19,470 bases of DNA from UBA4717 sp045536775 (GTDB taxonomy: Bacteria; Bacillota; Clostridia; Oscillospirales; CAG-272). A program made the translations under genes and the position numbers. The DNA is taken from NCBI GenBank assembly GCA_045536775.1, contig JAZSOD010000015.1:1-19470 (forward strand). Direction: 5' to 3'. Position 1 is the first letter of the stretch. Every line of letters starts with the position of its first letter. Shown here piece by piece: positions 13,447 to 19,470 of this stretch. The notes under the pieces were generated by a model. The model worked only from the letters and a program-made list of their open reading frames with translations, was not told the origin of the DNA and searched no databases.

Positions 13447-14665
13447 ATCTTTCAATGACGAAATGAACGGGAAGCCCGCACTTGTACTCACACTTGGTCT
13501 CGCCGTTAATAAGCGGGAGAATGTAGTCGATACATTCGTCGGTCACGTTGTTTCCGCGCTCGTTTATGAACTCGCGTGGAACCTCTCTTATCTTGTTTGC
13601 GATCTCTGAGATCTCACGGGGCACGCAGGTAACCGCATACTCACCATCGGCGCGCTCAAAGCACATCATCTTCGCGCTCTCGCCCGATTCTGCGCACTTT
13701 ACTGCCGCCGCACCCACCGTAACGGATTCCTCAATATCGGTAAGGGACGCAATGTGGGAAGCGCATCTCTGGGGAAGATTCAATTCAACAGAGCGCACCT
13801 TACAGCCGAATTTTTCCTTTACCGCATTTTCAAGAGTCTTACCCGTTCCCGACAGATACTTATGACCGAATACGTCAGTAACACCACTCTGAGCGCCCTC
13901 TCCTACGTATCTTCCGTCAGCGCATCTCGCACCCTCCGACACCGCGACAACGATATTCGGCTTTTTCTCAAACGCCGCCGCTATGTCCTCGTAGAATTTT
14001 TCAAAATCAAACGGAACCTCGGGCAGATATACGAGGTCGGGTGCTACGTCCGAATACTTTCTCGGAAGTGCCGCGGCAGCCGTAAGCCAACCCGCGTCGC
14101 GTCCCATGATCTCAACTATGGTAACTGCCTTGACCGAATAGACGGCTGTGTCGCGGAGCATCTCCTGCATAACCGTCGCTATATACTTTGCCGCAGAGCC
14201 GTAGCCGGGTGTGTGGTCCGTACCGCAGAGGTCGTTGTCGATGGTCTTGGGCACACCCATAACCTTAATATCACTACCCACGAGCTTTGCGTACTCGGAA
14301 ACCTTTGCGACGGTATCCATCGAATCGTTTCCGCCTATATAGAAGAAATATTTGATGTCAAGCTTCCCAAAAATTTCAAAAAGCTTTTCGTAGGTTTCAT
14401 TGCCCTTTTCAACTGTGGGAAGCTTCTTTCTGCAGGAGCCGAGAGCCGCTGCAGGCGTGTTCTTGAGCTGCTCTAATTTGTCCGTATTATTTACAACGTC
14501 AGTAAGTATGCAGTATCTTTCCTCAAGAAGTCCCTCTATACCGTTGAAGGCGCCGTAAAGCTTTTCAATTGTTCCCGATTCCTGAACTCCCTTTATAACT
14601 CCCGCAAGGGTAGCATTTATTGCCGCAGTCGGTCCTCCCGACTGTCCTACTATCGCATTTGCCAT
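13445..14665 (-). CDS. pfp: 6-phosphofructokinase, probably pyrophosphate-dependent
   Basis: 406 residues; phosphorylates fructose 6-phosphate to the 1,6-bisphosphate. The family fold is clear: GQSGGPTAAINATL (7-20), IGGNDSMDT (110-118), PKTIDND (139-145), MGRDAGWL (187-194). Lys140 in PKTIDND, where ATP enzymes have Gly, and Asp114 after GGN are the residues that mark PPi use and block ATP. The first Asp of the usual GGDD is Asn113 here. AAAGGAG upstream of ATG supports the start. The DUF3006 gene ends 2 bases before it, so they are co-transcribed from 14978-15006. PPi use makes the glycolytic step reversible. The donor assignment rests on these residues, not on an assay. Confidence 0.9.
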   Translation of the reverse strand: MANAIVGQSGGPTAAINATLAGVIKGVQESGTIEKLYGAFNGIEGLLEERYCILTDVVNNTDKLEQLKNTPAAALGSCRKKLPTVEKGNETYEKLFEIFGKLDIKYFFYIGGNDSMDTVAKVSEYAKLVGSDIKVMGVPKTIDNDLCGTDHTPGYGSAAKYIATVMQEMLRDTAVYSVKAVTIVEIMGRDAGWLTAAAALPRKYSDVAPDLVYLPEVPFDFEKFYEDIAAAFEKKPNIVVAVSEGARCADGRYVGEGAQSGVTDVFGHKYLSGTGKTLENAVKEKFGCKVRSVELNLPQRCASHIASLTDIEESVTVGAAAVKCAESGESAKMMCFERADGEYAVTCVPREISEIANKIREVPREFINERGNNVTDECIDYILPLINGETKCEYKCGLPVHFVIER

Positions 14666-14667
14666 TT

Positions 14668-14910
14668 TTATTCTCCTTTTATGTCGCTTCTTCTTTTTGA
14701 AAGCTTCCTGAAACGTGACTCGAGCGCATTTTTGCGTGCTTCGGTCTCGTCGGCAAGAAAAACAAATCCGCCGTCGGTTTCCTCTACAATGTCGCCCTCT
14801 TTGGCGTTGAGGTAAAGCCTGTCAGCCTGAGTGCTGATGCTCTCCTCTTTTTCGTCAAACGTGAGCAGAGTCGCCACTCCGTCAACTATTCTGTCAATAA
14901 CGTATTTCAT
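14668..14910 (-). CDS. DUF3006-type small protein
   Basis: 80 residues from ATG at 14910, with AAGGA 5 bases upstream. The open frame runs back to 15267, but that extension crosses the divergent promoter and ymdB and is not coding. The sequence starts MKYVIDRIVDGVATLL and contains LNAKEGDIVEE, the beta-rich pattern of DUF3006 proteins (IDRxxxxxAVL... KEGDVI). The C-terminal part is basic and helical (ARKNALESRFRKLSKRRSD). Function of the family is unknown. It is the first gene of a two-gene operon with pfp; the pfp ribosome binding site lies within its last codons, suggesting coupled translation. Confidence 0.8.
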   Translation of the reverse strand: MKYVIDRIVDGVATLLTFDEKEESISTQADRLYLNAKEGDIVEETDGGFVFLADETEARKNALESRFRKLSKRRSDIKGE

Positions 14911-14950
14911 AACCGTCCTTGCCGCAGGCGCAAAGATAACGCGCCGACTG

Positions 14951-14979
14951 TTGCAATTTTTCGCTTTATATGTTATTAT
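14951..14979 (+). promoter_or_regulatory. Promoter of ymdB (overlaps the divergent promoter)
   Basis: TTGCAA (14951-14956) and TATTAT (14974-14979) have a 17-base spacer. Initiation near 14986 gives a leader of about 65 bases to the ATG at 15052. The -10 shares bases 14978-14979 with the -10 of the minus-strand promoter. Confidence 0.65.
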
Positions 14980-15006
14980 TGTATCAGTTAGCGCGGTGAA
15001 TGTCAA
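14978..15006 (-). promoter_or_regulatory. Promoter of DUF3006-pfp
   Basis: On the minus strand TTGACA (15001-15006) and TACAAT (14978-14983), spacer 17 bases, form a near-consensus promoter. Initiation near 14971 precedes the start codon at 14910 by about 60 bases. Confidence 0.82.
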
Positions 15007-15051
15007 CAATAAAAATAAAACCGACGTCACCCATAGAAAGGCTATCACAAA

Positions 15052-15834
15052 ATGCAAAGCACTTACAATATTCTCGCCGTTGGAGATACGGTTGGCTCGT
15101 CGGGTGTCGAACACCTGACACAAAAGCTGTGGGGTATCAGAAAATATTACGAAATAGACCTCACCATTATTAACGGCGAAAACTCTGCCGACGGTAACGG
15201 TATGCTGCCACAGAGCATCGAGGACCTGCTCGCTGCAGGTGCCGATATCGTTACGGGCGGAAATCACAGCTTCAGACGCCGCGAGGTGTACGGATATCTC
15301 GACGATTCAAGAGTATGTATCCGTCCCGCGAATATGCCCTCGACCACACCCGGCTTCGGATACGCGATATACGAGTCGGGCGGTATGCGTACGCTTGTTA
15401 TAAGCCTGCTCGGAACGGTGTATATGGAGTCACTCGAGAGCCCGTTTACCTGCGCCGACAAAATACTTGAGCAAAACCGCGGAAAATACGATCTTGCAGT
15501 CGTGGATATCCACGCAGAAGCGACAAGCGAAAAGGCGGCACTTGCAAGATACCTTGACGGCAGGGTGAACGTAGTTTTTGGAACGCACACACACGTACCG
15601 ACGGCAGACACCCGAATTCTGCCAAAGGGCACAGGGTTTGTCACCGATCTCGGAATGGTAGGTGTCAGCGAGAGCATACTCGGGGTAAACTGTGATACTA
15701 TAATAGAAAAGTTTTTGACCCACATGCCGACGAGATTTAATCAAGCAGAGGGAGACGTTGTTGCCGACGCGGTAGTCTTCCGCTTAGACAAGGAAAGCGG
15801 CAAGTGCGTATCCGCCGAGAGAATAAGCTTTTAA
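15052..15834 (+). CDS. ymdB: YmdB-family metallophosphoesterase (2',3'-cyclic nucleotide phosphodiesterase)
   Basis: 260 residues, the usual length. The di-metal site is complete: Asp12 (GDTVGSSG), Asn41 and Glu43 (NGENSADGNG), Asn71 and His72 (GGNHSF), His154 (DIHAEATSEK), His179 and His181 (FGTHTHVPTAD). Bacillus YmdB is a cytoplasmic phosphodiesterase that affects biofilm and motility switching; whether this one has the same target is unknown. Two family positions differ slightly (GDTVG for GDIVG, HSFRRR for HxWD). A GAAAGG lies about 10 bases before the ATG. The divergent partner is DUF3006-pfp. The next gene starts 18 bases downstream with no terminator, so the AT-rich pair may ride on this transcript. 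Confidence 0.94.
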   Translation: MQSTYNILAVGDTVGSSGVEHLTQKLWGIRKYYEIDLTIINGENSADGNGMLPQSIEDLLAAGADIVTGGNHSFRRREVYGYLDDSRVCIRPANMPSTTPGFGYAIYESGGMRTLVISLLGTVYMESLESPFTCADKILEQNRGKYDLAVVDIHAEATSEKAALARYLDGRVNVVFGTHTHVPTADTRILPKGTGFVTDLGMVGVSESILGVNCDTIIEKFLTHMPTRFNQAEGDVVADAVVFRLDKESGKCVSAERISF

Positions 15835-15852
15835 GAAAAGAGACTTATACAA

Positions 15853-16452
15853 ATGAAAAAAACAAAAATTCTATTTACGCATATTGTACTTTATGGAATT
15901 GTTGTGTTTGCGTCAAATTGGATTAGTAAGTATCCATTAAAAAAATTGCTGATTTTAACGCAAAATATATTGGGATACAATACTTTTTCCTTGATTATCG
16001 CTTCTTGTTTACAGTTTTTGATTCCGTTAGGAACTTCATGGATATCAGTTTATTTTCTATTCAAGATACAACAAGTTTCTTCTCATTATGATCCCGATGT
16101 TGATAAGTTTTATTGGATAAAATCTTGTATGAAATTAGTTATACCGGCTGAAATCATAAGGTTTCTCATATCATCCTTTGACTTAGGAATCATTACTAAA
16201 GCCGGATATTTTGCGCTTCCTGCAACATTTTTGTTTGAATCAACATATTTGATATGGTCCGGAAGAGGGTATGCAGTGCGTCAGGAGTTATCATATATCT
16301 TTTCAGATTACGTTGTATACAACTTTTGCTACTTAATTTACCTTGCAATACATCTTTTCGGGATTTTTATGATATATCGACATTTTTGGTTAGTTGGAAA
16401 GAATGAGTGCGAGGATCTGGTTGTGTACGAATCAAAACAGCGGTTCTATTAA
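15853..16452 (+). CDS. Unrecognised multi-span membrane protein, AT-rich (gene 1 of a pair)
   Basis: 199 residues, not recognised. Four or so membrane segments can be seen: ~5-24, ~44-71, ~94-134 (possibly two, split near KAG at 116-118) and ~152-175. A charged loop HYDPDVDKFYWIK (78-90) lies between them, and the tail (181-199) is polar and probably cytoplasmic. Base use differs strongly from its neighbours: a hand count of 15961-16020 gives 17 G+C in 60, against 34 in 60 for 15241-15300 inside ymdB. The ribosome binding site is poor (AAGAGA, 15837-15842). It is followed after 24 bases by another AT-rich gene. The composition suggests acquisition from elsewhere; no mobility gene is beside it. 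Confidence 0.75.
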   Translation: MKKTKILFTHIVLYGIVVFASNWISKYPLKKLLILTQNILGYNTFSLIIASCLQFLIPLGTSWISVYFLFKIQQVSSHYDPDVDKFYWIKSCMKLVIPAEIIRFLISSFDLGIITKAGYFALPATFLFESTYLIWSGRGYAVRQELSYIFSDYVVYNFCYLIYLAIHLFGIFMIYRHFWLVGKNECEDLVVYESKQRFY

Positions 16453-16476
16453 ATCACTCATATAAAGGAGACAGCT

Positions 16477-17058
16477 ATGTTCGTAATTGCTTTCATTTAT
16501 TTTCTTCAAATATCTTTGTGTATTTTGGTTTTGTATTCGTTATACAAAGTAATATGGTACAGCGTAAAAATGCTTGCGCTGAAAAAGATAATCAAAGAAT
16601 TAAATTCTGGAAATACAACAGTTACATATAAACGTAATTTTTTGAATATAATTTTCGGCAAAAAAGGTCTTGTGGATTTTGTAGTTACGACACCCGAGCA
16701 AAAATATGAGGTTAGTGTCATATCGTTTATCTCAACCCATAGCCGTTGGAATATCGAAAAAACACGTAACAACTATTATGTAGAAGCTCGTCGGTTTAAT
16801 AAACTGTTTTATAAGGTGGACGTTCACTCCGAACAGCCCGATCACGCTATTCAATACCGCAGAGAAACAAGATTTCAACGCTCTCAGTTATTATTAAACT
16901 CTACCCGTGAAGAAGGGGTAAGAAAAATACTTTTGATTTACCCTCGCCCGAAGCAAATTACATATACTGCATCAAAATACGAATATTTAACAACGGGAAG
17001 TTTGATTGAAGGCTATGAAATTATGTATGTGGAAGATCTTTTGAAGCTTGTTTTGTAA
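16477..17058 (+). CDS. Unrecognised protein with N-terminal membrane anchor, AT-rich (gene 2 of a pair)
   Basis: 193 residues, not recognised. A single hydrophobic segment (~2-30) is followed by a basic, soluble domain that should lie in the cytoplasm. Segments that look structured are GLVDFVVTTPEQKYEVSVIS (64-83, beta-like), a tract rich in Arg and aromatic residues (90-135, with RRFNKLFYK and QYRRETRFQR), and a C-terminal KILLIYPRPKQITYTAS (150-166) ending in GYEIMYVEDLLKLVL. It has a strong ribosome binding site, AAGGAG six bases from ATG. The close spacing with the preceding multi-span protein suggests that the two form a membrane complex. A restriction-nuclease-like fold was considered from the D-x-E pattern but is not supported by an ExK motif. 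Confidence 0.75.
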   Translation: MFVIAFIYFLQISLCILVLYSLYKVIWYSVKMLALKKIIKELNSGNTTVTYKRNFLNIIFGKKGLVDFVVTTPEQKYEVSVISFISTHSRWNIEKTRNNYYVEARRFNKLFYKVDVHSEQPDHAIQYRRETRFQRSQLLLNSTREEGVRKILLIYPRPKQITYTASKYEYLTTGSLIEGYEIMYVEDLLKLVL

Positions 17059-17086
17059 ACACATTAGATATGCTGATAAATATGAA

Positions 17087-17114
17087 ATACGGGGACGGCG
17101 CGCCGTCCCCGTAT
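17087..17114. repeat. Perfect 28-bp palindrome between convergent genes
   Basis: Both 14-base arms (ATACGGGGACGGCG and its complement) match with no spacer, centred on GGCGCGCC. It lies 28 bases after the AT-rich pair and 15 bases past the end of mazF. On the minus strand it is followed by TTTCATATTTATC, so it may act as a weak terminator for mazF; on the plus strand no U-tract follows. Confidence 0.85.
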
Positions 17115-17129
17115 GTAGGTTATAACCGT

Positions 17130-17531
17130 TTACGCCGTTATGGAGCTCGGACCGAGCGCTTCCTCGTTCTGTGAGACACCCGATGCCGCGTGTAGTCCAA
17201 AGCTTACCGATATGGCATCATCAACACGGCTCATAAGCGCGTCGTCAAGATGTCCCATCTTTTCCTTAAGGCGTTTTTTATCTATCGTCCTTATTTGCTC
17301 TAAAAGTATTACCGAGTCCTTTGCAAGTCCAAAGCTGTCGGCAAAGACGTCTATATGTGTAGGTAGCTTTGCTTTGCTGATCTGACTCGTGATCGCCGCC
17401 GCTATCACAGTCGGACTGTACTTGTTCCCAACGTCATTCTGCACGATGAGAACGGGTCTGAGTCCTCCCTGCTCACTGCCCACAACAGGACTTAAGTCCG
17501 CATAATAAATATCTCCGCGTTTTACGCTCAA
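17130..17531 (-). CDS. mazF: MazF/PemK-family endoribonuclease toxin, no antitoxin adjacent
   Basis: 133 residues. The N-terminal ~113 match MazF/NdoA: KRGDIYYADLSPVVGSEQGG (4-23), RPVLIVQND (25-33), AAITSQI (45-51), and a conserved tail DDALMSRVDDAISVSFGL. The catalytic pair Arg25 and Thr48 is in place. A polar extension of about 20 residues (114-133) follows. Such enzymes cut RNA at short sequence motifs; the motif here is unknown. The start is TTG at 17531, since an in-frame stop lies 9 bases earlier. The TTG overlaps the stop of a tiny upstream frame ending MESELV (TTGA). No MazE-like gene is seen in 17532-17858. It converges with the AT-rich pair. Confidence 0.93.
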   Translation of the reverse strand: MSVKRGDIYYADLSPVVGSEQGGLRPVLIVQNDVGNKYSPTVIAAAITSQISKAKLPTHIDVFADSFGLAKDSVILLEQIRTIDKKRLKEKMGHLDDALMSRVDDAISVSFGLHAASGVSQNEEALGPSSITA

Positions 17532-17649
17532 ACCAATTCACTCTCCATTATTTTGAACTTTGTGAAGGCATCTGACTTCACTATTATTCTTTGCACCTTT
17601 CACACGGTCTTAAACACAAATAACGAAAAAAATTTTTACCATTTCCACG

Positions 17650-17671
17650 GGGGAGGGCATCTGCCCTCCCC
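17650..17671. repeat. GC-rich palindrome in the mazF-icd gap
   Basis: GGGGAGGGCA and TGCCCTCCCC (17650-17659 with 17662-17671) form an almost uninterrupted palindrome with TC at the centre. It lies in the 327-base gene-free gap between the divergent mazF and icd genes. The rest of that gap holds only the icd promoter and AT-rich sequence; the open frames there have no start signals or family features. Confidence 0.7.
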
Positions 17672-17780
17672 GTTAGCATTCTACGCCGACACCCTCTCTT
17701 GCGTTACGACCCTTTTCGACAAGGATTCGCTGCTCGCACGCAAATTAGCGCGAGTTCTTAAGAAAAGTTCTACCGCCCTA

Positions 17781-17808
17781 TTGCAATTTGCCGAAAATAT
17801 GGTATAAT
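17781..17808 (+). promoter_or_regulatory. Promoter of icd
   Basis: TTGCAA (17781-17786) and a perfect TATAAT (17803-17808) have a 16-base spacer. Initiation near 17815 gives a leader of about 45 bases before the ATG at 17859, which has GGAG 6 bases upstream. Confidence 0.75.
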
Positions 17809-17858
17809 CTCTAATGACGTAATTTTTTATAACGGTAAACTTTGGAACGGAGATAATT

Positions 17859-19076
17859 ATGGCAGACAAGATTTTAATGAAGACGCCTCTTGTTGAAATG
17901 GACGGCGATGAAATGACACGCATTATATGGAAGATGATAAAGGACATCCTTATCCTCCCCCATATAGATCTTAAAAGCGAATACTATGACCTCGGTCTCG
18001 TTTACAGAAACGAAACGAACGATCAGGTTACGATAGATTCGGCGGAAGCTACTAAGAAGTACGGAGTTGCGGTAAAGTGCGCAACCATCACCCCCAACGC
18101 TGCAAGAATGCCCGAATACAACTTAAAAGAAATGTGGAAAAGCCCTAACGGCACCATCAGAGCCATTCTCGACGGTACCGTTTTCAGAACTCCCATTCTC
18201 GTTAAGGGAATCACTCCCTACATTCCCTCTTGGACAAAGCCGATAACCATCGCGCGTCACGCTTACGGCGACGTTTACAAAAACACCGAGATGCAGGTGC
18301 CTGCAGGCTCTAAGTGTGAGCTCGTTTGCACAGACAAGGACGGAAACGAGACCCGTCAGCTTATACATAGCTTTGACAAGTCCTCAGGTATCATTCAGGG
18401 ACTTCACAATATAGACAAGTCCATCGAAAGCTTTGCAAGAAGCTGCTTCAACTTCGCGCTTGACACGAAGCAGGATCTTTGGTTTGCGACAAAGGACACC
18501 ATTTCCAAGAAATATGACCATCGCTTCAAGGATATTTTCGCAGAAATCTACGAAAATGAATACAAGATCAAATTTGAAGATGCGGGCATTGAATACTTTT
18601 ACACTCTTATCGACGACGCAGTTGCAAGAGTTATCCGTTCAAACGGCGGCTACATCTGGGCGTGCAAGAACTACGACGGCGACGTTATGAGTGATATGGT
18701 GGCAACCGCTTACGGAAGCCTTGCCATGATGACCTCGGTTCTCGTATCTCCCGACGGAGTTTATGAATACGAGGCGGCTCACGGTACGGTACAGCGCCAC
18801 TACTACAAGCACCTCAAGGGTGAAAAGACCTCGACCAACAGCGTTGCAACTATATTTGCGTGGTCGGGTGCGCTCAGAAAGCGCGGCGAGCTTGATAATC
18901 TCCCCGATCTCATTCACTATGCGGATATGCTTGAAAAGGCAACTATCGACACGATTGAGGGCGGCATTATGACAGGCGACCTCGCGTCGATGTCAACGCT
19001 TGAAAACAAGAGAACGGTTGACACCGAAGGCTTCCTCGTTGAAATCGGAAAGCTTCTTGACAAATACCTTGCATAA
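17859..19076 (+). CDS. icd: NADP-dependent isocitrate dehydrogenase, eukaryote-like (type II) subfamily
   Basis: 405 residues, close in length and sequence to the homodimeric IDH1/IDH2 group rather than the E. coli type. It converts isocitrate to 2-oxoglutarate with CO2 and NADPH. Start VEMDGDEMTRIIW (12-24) is typical. Substrate residues are present: Thr78, Ser95, Asn97, Arg101, Arg110, Arg133, Tyr140, Lys212; metal-binding Asp252, Asp275 and Asp279 (YDGDVMSD). Arg313 and His314 in GTVQRHYY mark NADP preference. GGAG upstream of ATG and the promoter at 17781-17808 support the start. It is monocistronic with a strong terminator and supplies 2-oxoglutarate for glutamate, the amino donor used by SerC. 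Confidence 0.97.
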   Translation: MADKILMKTPLVEMDGDEMTRIIWKMIKDILILPHIDLKSEYYDLGLVYRNETNDQVTIDSAEATKKYGVAVKCATITPNAARMPEYNLKEMWKSPNGTIRAILDGTVFRTPILVKGITPYIPSWTKPITIARHAYGDVYKNTEMQVPAGSKCELVCTDKDGNETRQLIHSFDKSSGIIQGLHNIDKSIESFARSCFNFALDTKQDLWFATKDTISKKYDHRFKDIFAEIYENEYKIKFEDAGIEYFYTLIDDAVARVIRSNGGYIWACKNYDGDVMSDMVATAYGSLAMMTSVLVSPDGVYEYEAAHGTVQRHYYKHLKGEKTSTNSVATIFAWSGALRKRGELDNLPDLIHYADMLEKATIDTIEGGIMTGDLASMSTLENKRTVDTEGFLVEIGKLLDKYLA

Positions 19077-19086
19077 ACCAAGAAAA

Positions 19087-19119
19087 CGCGGCAGATACTG
19101 TATCTGCCGCGCGTCTTTT
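19087..19119 (+). terminator. Terminator of icd
   Basis: An 11-bp stem CGCGGCAGATA with its complement (19087-19097 and 19101-19111), loop CTG, is followed by CTTTTTATTTTATT. It starts 10 bases after the icd stop codon. Confidence 0.9.
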
Positions 19120-19148
19120 TATTTTATTAAAAAACTTGAATTATAGTA

Positions 19149-19177
19149 TTGACAAAAGACCGAAGATTTGTTATAAT
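19149..19177 (+). promoter_or_regulatory. Consensus sigma-A promoter of tRNA-Asp
   Basis: TTGACA (19149-19154) and TATAAT (19172-19177) with a 17-base spacer are a perfect match to consensus. Initiation near 19184 lies about 14 bases before the tRNA. Confidence 0.9.
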
Positions 19178-19197
19178 ACTATTCGCGGTCTACAAAT

Positions 19198-19274
19198 GGC
19201 CTGGTAGTTCAGTTGGTTAGAACGCTAGCCTGTCACGCTAGAGGTCAGGGGTTCGAGCCCCCTTCAGGTCGCCA
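19198..19274 (+). tRNA. tRNA-Asp(GUC)
   Basis: A 77-base cloverleaf with encoded CCA. The acceptor stem GGCCTGG pairs with TCAGGTC (with two G-U pairs), the D-arm is AGTTCAGTTGGTTAGAAC, the anticodon stem is CTAGC/GCTAG around loop CTGTCAC (anticodon GTC), and the T-arm has GGTTCGAGCCC. The G73 discriminator and the anticodon identify Asp. Confidence 0.97.
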
Positions 19275-19306
19275 AAGTCCCTTCCGTTTCGGTTGGGACT
19301 TTTCTT
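19274..19306 (+). terminator. Terminator after tRNA-Asp
   Basis: AAAGTCCC pairs with GGGACTTT around an inner CCG/CGG pair set, followed by TCTTTTT. The stem begins at the last base of the tRNA CCA end. It lies 15 bases before the start codon of the next gene. Confidence 0.85.
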
Positions 19307-19320
19307 TTTCGGAGGAACGT

Positions 19321-19470
19321 ATGGAAATCATAGCAAGAATCAGAAGCGATTTTCCCACCAAGTTTGCCATTCCCAGACAAAGCGGAATTTTACAAAATCT
19401 GGAAAGCCGAATCGTTTTTGAAGGAAAGTATCGGAATTTGGATTATATTTGGGGCATCGAGGGCTTTTCC
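19321..19470 (+). CDS. trmO: TrmO (TsaA/YaeB) tRNA m6t6A37 methyltransferase, first 50 codons only
   Basis: The window ends inside this gene. The visible N-terminus reads MEIIARIRSDFPTKFAIPRQ and later LESRIVFEGKYRN and WGIEGFS, which match the start of the TsaA/TrmO beta-barrel family: the FPTKFGIPRQ-type segment that forms part of the S-adenosylmethionine site, and the GIEGFSH segment cut just before its His. TrmO methylates N6-threonylcarbamoyladenosine at position 37 of threonine tRNAs. GGAGG at 19311-19315 fixes the start. It follows a tRNA gene and its terminator, and no separate promoter is visible in the 15-base gap, so expression may depend on read-through. Confidence 0.93.
   Translation, partial: MEIIARIRSDFPTKFAIPRQSGILQNLESRIVFEGKYRNLDYIWGIEGFS

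Noticed and set aside
13754..14476. 240-codon plus-strand open frame
   Set aside because: Antisense to the phosphofructokinase gene, whose motifs are intact; rich in Arg, Cys and His as expected for a shadow frame.
14911..15267. Long N-terminal extension of the DUF3006 protein with an apparent membrane segment
   Set aside because: It crosses the divergent promoter region and the start of ymdB; ATG at 14910 has a good ribosome binding site and fits the family length.
15853..17058. AT-rich pair as part of an insertion sequence or prophage
   Set aside because: No transposase, integrase, phage gene, terminal inverted repeats or target-site duplication were seen around it.
17553..17807. 84-codon plus-strand open frame between mazF and icd
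   Set aside because: TTG-started, no ribosome binding site, runs through the palindrome and the icd promoter.
17681..17947. 88-codon minus-strand frame as a possible MazE antitoxin
   Set aside because: It overlaps the 5' end of icd, has no MazE-like pattern and is separated from mazF by about 150 bases.

Overview
The window reads as a chromosomal segment of a low-to-mid GC Gram-positive anaerobe of the class Clostridia, probably a gut-type member near Ruminococcaceae/Oscillospirales. The signs are AGGAG-type ribosome binding sites, consensus sigma-A promoters, an OmpR-type two-component system next to a membrane-anchored HtrA, a dockerin repeat, a PPi-type phosphofructokinase motif, clustered serC-serA and a YmdB phosphodiesterase. 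The exact taxon cannot be fixed from the sequence. No insertion sequence, prophage gene, rRNA or CRISPR array was seen.

Layout. Positions 1-33 hold the 5' part of a minus-strand tRNA (probably Val) behind a perfect promoter. Next comes a small HPr-like protein without the usual phospho-histidine (270-500, +). It is followed by a minus-strand P-loop kinase fused to a ParB-like domain (552-1463). A minus-strand envelope-stress block follows: histidine kinase (1647-3119), response regulator (3106-3792) and HtrA protease (3877-5361), with ybaK (5453-5944) just upstream. A PHO-box-like direct repeat sits in front of the htrA -10 element. A Ser/Gly-rich membrane-anchored protein (6049-6576, -) is divergent from an RNHCP zinc-ribbon gene and nnr (6703-8537, +).

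The minus-strand block 8567-12847 reads, in transcription order, serC, serA, terminator, AraC-type regulator, acyl-ACP thioesterase, and a frame-broken secreted half-dockerin gene. A small membrane protein (13145-13342, +) converges with the pair DUF3006 plus PPi-phosphofructokinase (13445-14910, -). That pair shares an overlapping divergent promoter with ymdB (15052-15834, +). Two unrecognised, clearly AT-rich membrane-protein genes (15853-17058, +) follow. They end at a perfect 28-bp palindrome, against a convergent mazF with no antitoxin beside it (17130-17531, -). The window closes with NADP-type icd (17859-19076, +), tRNA-Asp(GUC), and the first 50 codons of trmO.

Function. Most genes are housekeeping: glycolysis (pfp), serine synthesis from 3-phosphoglycerate (serA, serC), NADPH/2-oxoglutarate supply (icd), NAD(P)H repair (nnr), tRNA quality and modification (ybaK, trmO), and protein quality control at the membrane (htrA plus two-component system). 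The parts most worth a second look are the AT-rich two-gene cassette, the kinase-ParB fusion, the PHO-box-like element at htrA, the frameshifted dockerin gene with a hidden signal peptide, and the GC-rich palindromes without U-tracts between genes.
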